From assembly GCA_022843805.1 (NCBI GenBank), contig JALHMY010000001.1, positions 70,008-134,007 of the forward strand: a stretch of 64,000 bases of DNA, in the 5' to 3' direction. Origin of the DNA: Fuerstiella sp. (GTDB lineage Bacteria; Planctomycetota; Planctomycetia; Planctomycetales; Planctomycetaceae). Positions 8,790-17,300 of the stretch are shown here, in pieces. How positions within the stretch are numbered: position 1 is the first letter of the stretch; each line of letters starts with the position of its first letter. The position numbers and the translations under genes are program-made. The notes under the pieces are model-generated. The model had not been told where the DNA came from. It did not search any database and saw only the letters and a program-made list of their open reading frames with translations.

Positions 8790-8906
8790 ACGAAATACCT
8801 CGTCGATGCGAATGTGCTCAGTGAGATCACTCGACCTGACCCGTGTATTCCAGTTGTGGAATGGCTGCGAAAGCACGAACGCAACCTTGTTGTCACGCCG
8901 ATCGAT
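8790..8906 (+). pseudogene. N-terminal fragment of a VapC-type PIN toxin
   Basis: Translation from 8790 gives TKYLVDANVLSEITRPDP and then VVEWLRKHERNLVVTPI, which matches the start of VapC-family PIN ribonucleases: the first catalytic Asp in VDAN, then a RP.P..VV.WL pattern. Two defects mark it as dead. The expected ATG is ACG at 8790, and after PI the similarity stops, with the frame closing at TAG 8958-8960, so about 38 of the usual 130 residues remain. No antitoxin gene is recognisable upstream. It therefore looks like the scar of a lost toxin-antitoxin module, lying against the 3' end of the TPR gene. Confidence 0.65.
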
Positions 8907-8932
8907 CGGCCCCAGCCGGTGGCAGATAAATC

Positions 8933-10180
8933 TCACTCGGGTGTTGCGGAATGGCCATAGACACTCAGACAGCGGAAATGGAGTACCTGCATTTTCCTGA
9001 TCAGTTCGCGGCCTTTCACACCATAGCGCATCGGAGCCAGCTGCATCGCCGCTTCTGCATGATGTCGCGCACTCCCGGTTTCCTGAATGTCTTCAAAAAA
9101 CCGTGCCAGCAGGAAGTGAGTGTCCGCATTGGAACCAAACTTAAGCAGGCTCAAATACTGAGTGCGTGCTTCACTCAACCTGCCCAGACGGCGGTAACAA
9201 TAGGCCGAGCCCATCGCGATCTGATAAGACTGAGCGGCAGTGGCAGGACTTTCGGGAGAAGAAGTTAGCAGCTGGTCAGCCATTCCATAAAATCGAAGTG
9301 CGGAGGACCAGTCCAGACGGTTTTCATACACAGTCCCCAGCAGGCTGCACGCCTCGACGTTCTGGAACGTTTCTGATTTCTCGAGCAGAATTCGGATGGT
9401 ATCTTCCGTTAGTCCCAGCATAGCAAGCCCTCGTGCTCGCTCCAAATGCTGGTCGAAAACTGCTGCTGCGGGGAGTTCATTTCGCGTCTGCCGTCTTAGC
9501 AAATCGATGTTCCGTTCAAGTTCGGGCTGTTCGCGTCTGAGCAACTGTCCGTCTATACGAATTGCAGGGTCCAGAATCACCATTCGCCGGAGCAGCGAAC
9601 CGGCTTCACCCAGCCTTGATTGCTCACGAAGACTGACGAACTGTTCTGCATCATGGTGTCCGCGGGCATCCAGATAGATCCGGGGCACCAGCGCCAGTAA
9701 CGTCAGGCCACTGACTGCTCTCAGAAAGATTGTCTGCCGGTCATTCCTGCGATGATCGACCGAGGTATTTATCACAGTTTGTGTGACCAAAGCGGTTCCG
9801 ACAGTCACACAGAATGCTGCAACAAGGCGCATAGTCCCGGGGAAAACTGGCAGTTCTTTCAGAGGCCCGTCGATCTCCTGAAACCTGACCAGCAGACCCC
9901 AAACGAAAACCAGCAACAGAGCTGCAAACAGGCAGCATTGCCATTTCCGGAACCGCGAAGAAAGGATTCTTCCCACCATCCATGCCAATGGCGCGGTGCT
10001 TAACAGACAGACAGCTGCCACGTCACGCCACACAAAAGGCAGCACTATTGTACCAGCAGGCCGTTTGGCGGAGATTGCTCCGTCGTTGATTCCAATCAGA
10101 GCCACAAGCAAACTGATCGTGCTGAACACAGCAAAGACGCGAACGACGGGCTCTTGAAAGTTTTGAGTATGGTGATTCAT
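8933..10180 (-). CDS. Membrane protein with C-terminal TPR-like region
   Basis: A 415-residue protein from ATG 10180; the frame extends to 10291 but the extra 37 residues lack features. The N-terminal half holds four to five hydrophobic helices, such as VVRVFAVFSTISLLVALIGI and CLFAALLLVFVWGLLV. The C-terminal half, from about residue 190, has helical repeats of TPR type (ACSLLGTVYENRLDWSSALRFYGMADQLL, in two adjacent helices, then MGSAYCYRRLGRLSEARTQYL). It would act as a membrane-anchored scaffold, with partners unknown. It is the last gene of a minus-strand run beginning with DUF1559, separated from the previous gene by 150 bp. Confidence 0.68.
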   Translation of the reverse strand: MNHHTQNFQEPVVRVFAVFSTISLLVALIGINDGAISAKRPAGTIVLPFVWRDVAAVCLLSTAPLAWMVGRILSSRFRKWQCCLFAALLLVFVWGLLVRFQEIDGPLKELPVFPGTMRLVAAFCVTVGTALVTQTVINTSVDHRRNDRQTIFLRAVSGLTLLALVPRIYLDARGHHDAEQFVSLREQSRLGEAGSLLRRMVILDPAIRIDGQLLRREQPELERNIDLLRRQTRNELPAAAVFDQHLERARGLAMLGLTEDTIRILLEKSETFQNVEACSLLGTVYENRLDWSSALRFYGMADQLLTSSPESPATAAQSYQIAMGSAYCYRRLGRLSEARTQYLSLLKFGSNADTHFLLARFFEDIQETGSARHHAEAAMQLAPMRYGVKGRELIRKMQVLHFRCLSVYGHSATPE

Positions 10181-10330
10181 GGGAAATGCGGGCACTCGAG
10201 TAATTCGACGATCGGCAGGAGAGGATTTACCTATGGACTCCACAAGCTCTGCGTGAGAAATGCTGCAGCACGCGGAGCGGGGAGAGTACATTCGTTCCTG
10301 CCGCGCGCCGGAAAGAAGCAGATCGACGTC

Positions 10331-11404
10331 TCAGGTGTTTCGCGGCGGAGCCGATTGCGGACCTGCGGTGCGACGATTTTTCCAGATCATCCCGTCATAG
10401 CTATAGTGCAGAAACGCCACAATCACGTTGACCAGCAGCCAGAGATCAGGCAGATCACGGTCCAGCAACCATGAGCAACTGCCGAGCACAACGGCAAACA
10501 TTAAGAGCATGAGTCCCCAGCGTGGGGCCACCCAGCGGAGAATGCCATTCTGCTCACCTGACGCAGCTTCTTGTCGCCGTGTGTACCAGCTAATGACCGC
10601 AAGGTATTCGCTGGCATGAAACCATGCAGACGCCGTCGCCAGCGAAAGTACCATTTCCGGACGATGAGTATGAACCGCCCAGAGCAGGCTGACGTAAAGA
10701 CTCATGCAGCTGATCAAATAGAGACTGCGACCGGCAGCGCGGGCATTCAGCGTTGTGAGCTCCCTCGCCACAAGCCAGCCGGGAACTGCGAGGCTGCACC
10801 AGTCAGCATGGCTCAGCCAGGTTTCAATGGAGCCAGGAGCAGAGGCTGCGACGGCCGTGCGAAAAATTACGTACAACAGAAAACCGCGGATCAGCCATTT
10901 CTCCAGGCTGATTTGCCACGCAGACGATAACGTCGGAGGGGACCCAATGCGGCTGTAAATCCGAAAGACACCATGATGCTGTGCCGCAAAGTGCCATGCG
11001 TTCCATGTGTAGTCAGCCGCAAGCAGGCAGGTCAGCGTCCCGGTTGTGATTCGAACGCTGAGGCAGATCAGGACAATGACCAGCGCCAGTCCGATGAATG
11101 CCATTCTTCGTTCCTGAAATCGTTCACGATCGATGAGTACCACCAGAAGTGTGATCCAGCGATGGGGAGTTGTAACAAAATACAACTGCCAGAACTGCAC
11201 GCCGGATCGACCTTCAAAGCCCGGGGCAAACTGCAAAAGCAGCATTACCGGCCAAAGGATGTTAGCGATAAAAAACGCATCGTAAGCTCTGCCAGTGATC
11301 CATCCGCCGGACACTGCTTCAGATCTTACGATGCGACCCGCCTCGTCAGTCTCTTGAGATGCTGCCGGCGATCGATCAAACGACAATGTCTGAATGCCAG
11401 CCAT
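10331..11404 (-). CDS. Polytopic membrane protein with conserved-looking His motifs
   Basis: A 357-residue protein with about eight or nine hydrophobic segments. I do not recognise the family. Three polar clusters stand out within or next to membrane helices: WNAWHFAAQHHGVFRIY near residue 136, WFHASEYLAV near 265, and AFLHYSYDGMIWK near 338. The histidine pattern (HxxxQHHG, then HxxEY, then HYxxDG) recalls integral membrane metal enzymes, but this is inference. Its ATG overlaps the stop codon of the upstream lipoprotein gene by one base, so the two are translationally coupled. Confidence 0.65.
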   Translation of the reverse strand: MAGIQTLSFDRSPAASQETDEAGRIVRSEAVSGGWITGRAYDAFFIANILWPVMLLLQFAPGFEGRSGVQFWQLYFVTTPHRWITLLVVLIDRERFQERRMAFIGLALVIVLICLSVRITTGTLTCLLAADYTWNAWHFAAQHHGVFRIYSRIGSPPTLSSAWQISLEKWLIRGFLLYVIFRTAVAASAPGSIETWLSHADWCSLAVPGWLVARELTTLNARAAGRSLYLISCMSLYVSLLWAVHTHRPEMVLSLATASAWFHASEYLAVISWYTRRQEAASGEQNGILRWVAPRWGLMLLMFAVVLGSCSWLLDRDLPDLWLLVNVIVAFLHYSYDGMIWKNRRTAGPQSAPPRNT

Positions 11405-11916
11405 CAGGCACCCGGTACAAAGCTGCCTGGAACGTTGCGATCAAGGTTGATCGTCAATTCATTCTGCTCACTTGCCTCAATCTTTACTTCGACAGGCGAG
11501 GCGACAGGATCTGCATAAATCGTCGGAATCACATCTGCTGACGTGACTGTCTGCACTGCCTTCATGGCCTTGGCTGCCCCGGGTGCATCACTGTCGCCGC
11601 CATAATCCGGTTCCTGAGAAGTCGTTTGATTGATAATCACTCGAAAACTTCCAACCATGGCACCGTCGCCGTCGACATAGGTTGTCATCACGAATGTTCC
11701 GTCAGAATTGATGATCCCTCCGGCATTTTTTCCTTCCTGCGAGGCCAGGGGAACGAAGGAGATAGCACCTCCTCCGACCATTGGCTTTCCATCGAAATTG
11801 ACAACACCTCGCGCGGGATAGACTTTGACGTTCCCGGTTTCTCCACAGCCTGCAGAAACTGCCAGAAGAGTCATCATGAATGCGAAACGCAACGGGTTCA
11901 CTAAAAACTTCATCAC
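11404..11916 (-). CDS. Lipoprotein of the type paired with DUF1559 genes
   Basis: A 170-residue predicted lipoprotein. Its signal peptide ends in a lipobox (AVSAGC), followed by a short beta-rich domain: ARGVVNFDGKPMVGGGAISFVP, split into a transthyretin- or carboxypeptidase-regulatory-like start, and SDGTFVMTTYVDGDGAMVGSFRVII. This pattern (V.G.V.ldGkPl..a.V.F.P, then G.F.l.t...DGA..G.y.V.I) is common next to DUF1559 genes in planctomycetes. It lies 162 bp downstream of the DUF1559 gene and overlaps the next gene by one base. It probably sits on the periplasmic face of a membrane. Confidence 0.8.
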   Translation of the reverse strand: MMKFLVNPLRFAFMMTLLAVSAGCGETGNVKVYPARGVVNFDGKPMVGGGAISFVPLASQEGKNAGGIINSDGTFVMTTYVDGDGAMVGSFRVIINQTTSQEPDYGGDSDAPGAAKAMKAVQTVTSADVIPTIYADPVASPVEVKIEASEQNELTINLDRNVPGSFVPGA

Positions 11917-12078
11917 TCAATCCATCCATCCGAAATCGTCAGATCAGGAAGTTACCAAAACTGCAGGTTGTCATCCGGCGGCCAGCATGGCATCAAACAG
12001 AAGCGCCACATACTGATACACAGCACAGAGAGAAAAAATACCTGCAACGTACAGACAGTCCACCTGGCATCAGGCCGA

Positions 12079-13074
12079 CTAAAACTCTCCTGTGGTCTCT
12101 CCACCACCACGAGTGCCAATGGCCTGCCACAGCAGCAGATCGATATTGTCTGAAAAGAATCGTACAGAGCCGTCGGCCAGTGCTGCCTGAGCGCCACCGA
12201 TGTGGTAGCTTCTGGCGGCTGAGTACATTTCTGTGTATGGACTGCCAACCTGAATGCATGGCATACCCTGAGCCGGGAAGTTCCTGCAGCCCCACACGCC
12301 ATCCGGCGTTGTGCTGTTCGGTCCGGTTCGGGTGCTGAAGATGTTGGCTCCCATCACACCGTAGGACCAGGTACCGCGGGTATCCTGAAAAGAAGGTCCC
12401 GTCGCGCTGGCCAGCCGAAACTTCAGCTCGCTGAGCGCGATCGTGTTGGAGGTGCCGTCAGTGATATCTCGCATACTGAAACGAGAGTTATTTCCAAAGA
12501 CACCGCCAACGGCGTTGTTGTTGGTGTGGATTCGACCGTATCCGGCCTTGCCGTAGCTCGCCGCATAATTGCCGCGTGCCAGATGTTCCATTCCCGTTCC
12601 ATTTGCAAGCCGTTCATCATTGGTTGGATGAGACGGGCATGACATCGCCGGCAAGGGATCCAGACCAACTGTCACTCCCTGCACCGTATAAAATCCGTTC
12701 CCAAACCAGTCGACGACTTCGGGCCTCTCAGCCACGATCCTGACAAACGACTGATACTGCGCACTCTGCTCGAAGAACGGCAACAGGAAACAAATCCATG
12801 GACCGCCGATTCCGGGTCCGCCACCGCCATTGCGTCCGTTCGGATCGTCACCCAGAGGATTCACGGTACCTGGTGGAAAGACGCTGTGAGTGTCGTGATA
12901 GTTGTGAAGAGCCAGTGCCAGCTGCTTCAGATTGTTCTTGCATTGTGTGCGGCGAGCAGCTTCACGAGCCTGTTGAACTGCGGGCAGCAGCAATGCAATC
13001 AGAATGGCGATAATTGCAATGACTACCAAAAGTTCAATGAGCGTAAATCCCCGCTTTAACCGGAATTGTTTCAT
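12079..13074 (-). CDS. DUF1559 pilin-like protein
   Basis: A 331-residue protein with a type IV prepilin-like N-terminus: a short basic leader (MKQFRLKRG), then [20 protein letters not shown], with the peptidase cleavage site after Gly and Glu at mature position 5. [18 protein letters not shown] follows, the hallmark of DUF1559. The C-terminus carries the family motif [17 protein letters not shown] (H-x9-DG). Such proteins are numerous in planctomycete genomes and are thought to be pseudopilin-like surface proteins. An AGGAG precedes the ATG. It heads the minus-strand group with the lipoprotein and two membrane proteins. Confidence 0.93.
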   Translation of the reverse strand: MKQFRLKRGFTLIELLVVIAIIAILIALLLPAVQQAREAARRTQCKNNLKQLALALHNYHDTHSVFPPGTVNPLGDDPNGRNGGGGPGIGGPWICFLLPFFEQSAQYQSFVRIVAERPEVVDWFGNGFYTVQGVTVGLDPLPAMSCPSHPTNDERLANGTGMEHLARGNYAASYGKAGYGRIHTNNNAVGGVFGNNSRFSMRDITDGTSNTIALSELKFRLASATGPSFQDTRGTWSYGVMGANIFSTRTGPNSTTPDGVWGCRNFPAQGMPCIQVGSPYTEMYSAARSYHIGGAQAALADGSVRFFSDNIDLLLWQAIGTRGGGETTGEF

Positions 13075-13373
13075 ATGGTTTTTCTCCTGTGAATTGAAAA
13101 ATCGTTCAATAAGCTCGGATGAGGCGACTCATAATGCCTGCCGCGATGATGCGTGAGACCTGTTAACGTTGAGCGAACTGAATGAGGCGTTTTTGACTTT
13201 TCCTGTTACAGGAAATTTCTGATCACATTTGAGGAAATCTTTGATCACATCGCGTCCTCACAAATTCTTGACAATTATCGAGTTTGATATCGAACAGCAG
13301 CCGCCAGGAAATTTGTGAGCGCAGCTGGGCCGTTGATTTCAGTGGTATTCATTCTGGTGGCGGAGGCTGGACT
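13075..13373. promoter_or_regulatory. Divergent regulatory region with tandem 18-bp direct repeats
   Basis: This region separates the DUF1559 gene (minus) from the PQQ fusion gene (plus). Two direct repeats, GGAAATTTCTGATCACAT at 13211-13228 and GGAAATCTTTGATCACAT at 13233-13250, match at 16 of 18 positions and start 22 bp apart, about two helical turns. That spacing suggests cooperative binding of a regulator to one face of the DNA. A TTGACA at 13269-13274 lies just downstream, and the repeats are close enough to affect transcription of either gene. GGAGG at 13362-13366 is the ribosome-binding site for ATG 13374. Confidence 0.5.
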
Positions 13374-16300
13374 ATGAATTTGTGCGTCGGTGGCAGCTCG
13401 CTTCCATTACAGAGTGTCTGCCGGAACTGCGTCGCTGTCGCGGGGGTCTTACTGTCCGTCATTTGCTCATCCCTGAAGGCGGACTGGCCGACTTACCGTC
13501 ATGATGCGGCTCGCAGTGGCTACACAACTCAGCCGCTGCAGGCACCGCTCTATGAGGCATGGATTTATCGTTCTCCGCATGCCCCGCAGCCCGCATGGCC
13601 TCGATCAGATCGTCAGACGTTTGACCGGGCGATCCAGCCGGTGATTGCCGGCGGTACTGTATACTTTGGTGATACCGTAACAGGCGCCGTCAGTGCACTT
13701 CAGCTGAAAACCGGAACGATTCGCTGGCGATTCTTCACCGAGGGCCCTATCCGTTTTGCTCCGGTTGTCTTTGAGGAACGGCTATTTGTCACCAGTGATG
13801 ACGGATGTCTGTATGCATTAGATCGCGAGAACGGTCATCTGCTGTGGAAGCATCAGGGAGGTCCCGACCATAGTCGTCGTCTGGGAAACGAACGGATGAT
13901 TTCCCGCTGGCCAGCGAGGGGTGGTGCTGTTGTGGTCGATGCTACCGTTTACTACGCCGCGGGAATCTGGCCGTCCGATGGAATCTTCCTGCACGCACTG
14001 GATGCTCGCAGCGGCGAACCGATCTGGGTGAATGATCACTCCGGCAGCATAGCGATGCCGCAGCCACACGGCGGCGCTGATGCGGAGAGTGGCGTGGCCG
14101 CCCAGGGACATCTCGTTGCAGCGAACACCAGCCAGCCAGGAAAATCGGGACAGAATGAGGAGCGTGCCTGGTTACTTGTACCCACAGGCCGTGCGGTGCC
14201 TGCAGCATTTGATCGTGCAACGGGACAGTTTCAATATTTCAATCTTCAAAAGTATGGCCACAAAGGCGGCGCGAGTGTTGTTGCCGGTGATCGTTACTTC
14301 CTGAACAGCGGAGTAGCTTTTGACATAGTCAGTGGCACGTCGCTGGATACCATCGGGATCGGCGCGGTTGTAGCAACTCCCGGCGGTGTTGTGAAATACT
14401 CGGATGGTGCACTAAAGGGTATGCGATGGGAAATCGTGGAGAAAAAAGACCGGAAAGGTCAGCCGTACAGGACGCCGGCACTGACAACTTTGTGGAACGC
14501 GGAAGCTGTTCCCGTTGCGCAGGAACTGATCATGGCCAACACCACGGCCGTGATTGGCACAAGCAACAAGGTTCTGATGGTCGACACCGAAACGCAGTCG
14601 ATCACCTGGCAGACCAGCGTGGACGGCGATGCGATGGGCCTTGTCGTAAGCGATGGCTGCCTGCTCGTTTCAACGAATACCGGAGCAATCTGCTGTTTTC
14701 AGCCGGAGCCCCCCGCGGAAACGATCAACGGTTCGGAAAGCCGAGTATCAAAATCCACTTCGTCGGACAACAGTTTATCGAAGTCCGCCGAATCAGCTGT
14801 AGAAGCCAGCGACTCAGCCATGCGGGCCATCGCGAAACAGATCTTGGCGCTGTCGAAACTGCGAGCGGGTTACTGTCTGGATCTGGGTTGCGGCGACGGA
14901 CAGCTGTCGATGGCACTGGCTCAGCAGAGCGAGCTGCATATCATTGCCATCGACAATGATCCGCGACTGTTGCAGCAGGCTCGCGAGCGACTGGCAGATG
15001 CCCGCCTGCTGGGGTCTCGAGTCACTGTGCTGGCCGCAGCCGATCTGGCGGATACCGGGTTGCCTAATTACTTCGCGAACCTGATTGTTTCTCAGAAAGC
15101 GCTGACTGAAGGCGTCGAAAGCCTGCCATCGGGTGAACTGGAACGACTGCTGCGCCCCTATGGAGGCATCTCCGCAGCTGGTCGCATCAATTCGCTGGCG
15201 CCCTGTGTGCGAGGCCCGCTGGCTGGTGCCGGTGAATGGACTCATCAGTATTCGACTGCCGGGAACTCCACATGCTCGACGGACGAACTGATCAAAGGTC
15301 CGCTTGGACTGCTCTGGTTTTGCGACATCGAACTGCAGATGCCTCAGCGTCACGGGCGCGGCCCCGGTCCTTTGTTTTATGACGGCCTTCTTTACTCTAT
15401 GGGTTTGAATGAACTTGCCTGCGTGGATGCGTACAACGGCCGACTTTTGTGGAAGTACTCTCTGCCCGATATTCTCAAACCGTACGATGGCGATGAGTTG
15501 ATGGGCACCGCGGGTACTCACAGCAATTACTGTGTCGCCGATACAGGGCTTTACGTGCGTCGCGAATCTCGTTGCCTGCAAATTGATCGTATCAGCGGTG
15601 AGCTGATCAGGGAGTTTGAGGCTCCACTGCAGCCCGACGGCAAGCCGGGAACCTGGGGTTTTATCGCCTGCCAGAACGACATCCTGATCGGCACACTGGC
15701 TGATCCGGAGCATGTCGTTACGTTTCGCTACGTAAACCGTGGCGGAGATATGAAATCTCTGCTGACAGAATCCAAATCACTGTTCGCCATGGACGCGGAA
15801 TCCGGCAAAATGCTTTGGCGATTTGATGCAAGTGCATCCATCCGTCATAACGCAATAGCGTTCGACGGTGATGGTATCTACTTTATCGAACGGCCAGCAG
15901 CCCCATTCGATCGTGTAAAGAACGCCAGGCCGGATTATCACCCGACCGGGTCGATCATTGCTCTGGATGCCCGAACCGGAAAGACTCGATGGACGAGTGT
16001 CAACGAGATCGACGGAACTCTGCTCGCGCTGAGTGAAAACCATCCCGTACTGCTGATGGGTTCTCAGCCAACACGCTTCGCACTGGCCTCCGAACCAGGC
16101 AACAGCCTGGCAGTGTTTGATCTGAAGACAGGCGAACAACGCTGGAGGAACCCGGTCACTTACAGTTCGCGGCCAATGATCAATGATCGCACTATCTATG
16201 CACAGGGGGGAGCGTGGGATCTTCTGACCGGCGAGGAACGACCCTTCAACTTTCGTCGTTCGTATGGCTGCGGTATTCTGGCCGGGTCAAAGCACACGAT

Positions 16301-17300
16301 GGTTTTCCGATCGGCAACGCTGGGTTATTTCGACTTCCGGCATCAGGAAAAGACGGACAACTTTGGCGGCATTCGGCCCGGCTGCTGGATCAACGCCATA
16401 CCGGCCGGAGGACTGGTGCTTGTGCCGGATGCGTCAGCCGGATGTGTTTGCAGTTATCTGAACCAGTCGTGGTTTGCTCTGGAGCCCGATGGTCTGCGCC
16501 CCCCGGCGATTTCGCCAAAGGGCGGAGCATTTCGAGAACCTGTCGATGTGACGCTGACGCCCGAGGAACCCGGGCAGACTGTTCGCTACACGCTGGATGG
16601 CACATCGCCAAAGATCACTTCGCCGGAAGTGACTGGCTCAGTTCGAGTCGATACGAACATCACTCTAAAGGCCAGGACGTTCGACGCGAAGCAGCGACCG
16701 GGTCGAATTGCCGAAGCCCCTTTTGTGGTTGATCCGGCAATCCTGCCCACCGAAGATTCTCACTGGCGTATCTGGGATACGAGTGGTGAAGGAGTCTCTT
16801 CACTGCCCAGTCGCTGGATTGCCAGGGACGGCAATATTGCTCAGCTGTCCAATATTTTCCAGGGCAGTGCGACAGAGGCAGGGCCCGAGGTCGAACGTTA
16901 TGGAACTCTCAGGATCTATCAGGACGCGAAGGAGTTTACTGACGGTCAGATGGAACTGGAGATGCGATCGGATGACGACGATTCTTTTGGTGTGGTGTTT
17001 CGCTGTCAGGATGAAAAACGTCATTATCTCTTCAGCAGTGACCGGCAGCGGAATTTCAGCGTTCTGGCAGTAAAAAACGGTGACAACTACAGAGTGCTCG
17101 TCGATTCTGATCGCACGTACGAACCCGGGCGGTGGCATCGGCTGTCTGTCACGATGGTTGCCGAAAGGCTGCAGATTGATCTGGATGGTGAGCGCCTTCT
17201 CGAAGCCAGCGATGCCGCGTTTCCCAAAGGCTCGATCGGTCTCCACAGCTGGGGATCTGACAAGGTACAGTTTCGCAACATCCGACTGCAGCCACGATGA
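13374..17300 (+). CDS. Giant exported PQQ-propeller / methyltransferase-like / chitobiase-C fusion
   Basis: A protein of 1308 residues from ATG 13374 (GGAGG seven bases upstream; an open TTG start at 13284 is less likely). The domains, in order, are a signal-like hydrophobic segment (VAVAGVLLSVICSS), PQQ-type propeller repeats to about residue 450 (DGCLYALDRENGHLLWKH), and a SAM-methyltransferase-like Rossmann segment at about 482-620 with motif I LDLGCGDGQLSMAL and IIAIDNDPRLL. More PQQ repeats follow (VDAYNGRLLWKYSL; LDARTGKTRW), then a chitobiase/hexosaminidase C-terminal-like domain at about 1042-1110 (VRYTLDGTSPK) and a C-terminal LamG/DUF1080-like sandwich at about 1117-1308. A SAM-binding fold inside an exported propeller is odd and may be structural. 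Its stop overlaps the next start by 4 bp. Confidence 0.85.
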   Translation: MNLCVGGSSLPLQSVCRNCVAVAGVLLSVICSSLKADWPTYRHDAARSGYTTQPLQAPLYEAWIYRSPHAPQPAWPRSDRQTFDRAIQPVIAGGTVYFGDTVTGAVSALQLKTGTIRWRFFTEGPIRFAPVVFEERLFVTSDDGCLYALDRENGHLLWKHQGGPDHSRRLGNERMISRWPARGGAVVVDATVYYAAGIWPSDGIFLHALDARSGEPIWVNDHSGSIAMPQPHGGADAESGVAAQGHLVAANTSQPGKSGQNEERAWLLVPTGRAVPAAFDRATGQFQYFNLQKYGHKGGASVVAGDRYFLNSGVAFDIVSGTSLDTIGIGAVVATPGGVVKYSDGALKGMRWEIVEKKDRKGQPYRTPALTTLWNAEAVPVAQELIMANTTAVIGTSNKVLMVDTETQSITWQTSVDGDAMGLVVSDGCLLVSTNTGAICCFQPEPPAETINGSESRVSKSTSSDNSLSKSAESAVEASDSAMRAIAKQILALSKLRAGYCLDLGCGDGQLSMALAQQSELHIIAIDNDPRLLQQARERLADARLLGSRVTVLAAADLADTGLPNYFANLIVSQKALTEGVESLPSGELERLLRPYGGISAAGRINSLAPCVRGPLAGAGEWTHQYSTAGNSTCSTDELIKGPLGLLWFCDIELQMPQRHGRGPGPLFYDGLLYSMGLNELACVDAYNGRLLWKYSLPDILKPYDGDELMGTAGTHSNYCVADTGLYVRRESRCLQIDRISGELIREFEAPLQPDGKPGTWGFIACQNDILIGTLADPEHVVTFRYVNRGGDMKSLLTESKSLFAMDAESGKMLWRFDASASIRHNAIAFDGDGIYFIERPAAPFDRVKNARPDYHPTGSIIALDARTGKTRWTSVNEIDGTLLALSENHPVLLMGSQPTRFALASEPGNSLAVFDLKTGEQRWRNPVTYSSRPMINDRTIYAQGGAWDLLTGEERPFNFRRSYGCGILAGSKHTMVFRSATLGYFDFRHQEKTDNFGGIRPGCWINAIPAGGLVLVPDASAGCVCSYLNQSWFALEPDGLRPPAISPKGGAFREPVDVTLTPEEPGQTVRYTLDGTSPKITSPEVTGSVRVDTNITLKARTFDAKQRPGRIAEAPFVVDPAILPTEDSHWRIWDTSGEGVSSLPSRWIARDGNIAQLSNIFQGSATEAGPEVERYGTLRIYQDAKEFTDGQMELEMRSDDDDSFGVVFRCQDEKRHYLFSSDRQRNFSVLAVKNGDNYRVLVDSDRTYEPGRWHRLSVTMVAERLQIDLDGERLLEASDAAFPKGSIGLHSWGSDKVQFRNIRLQPR

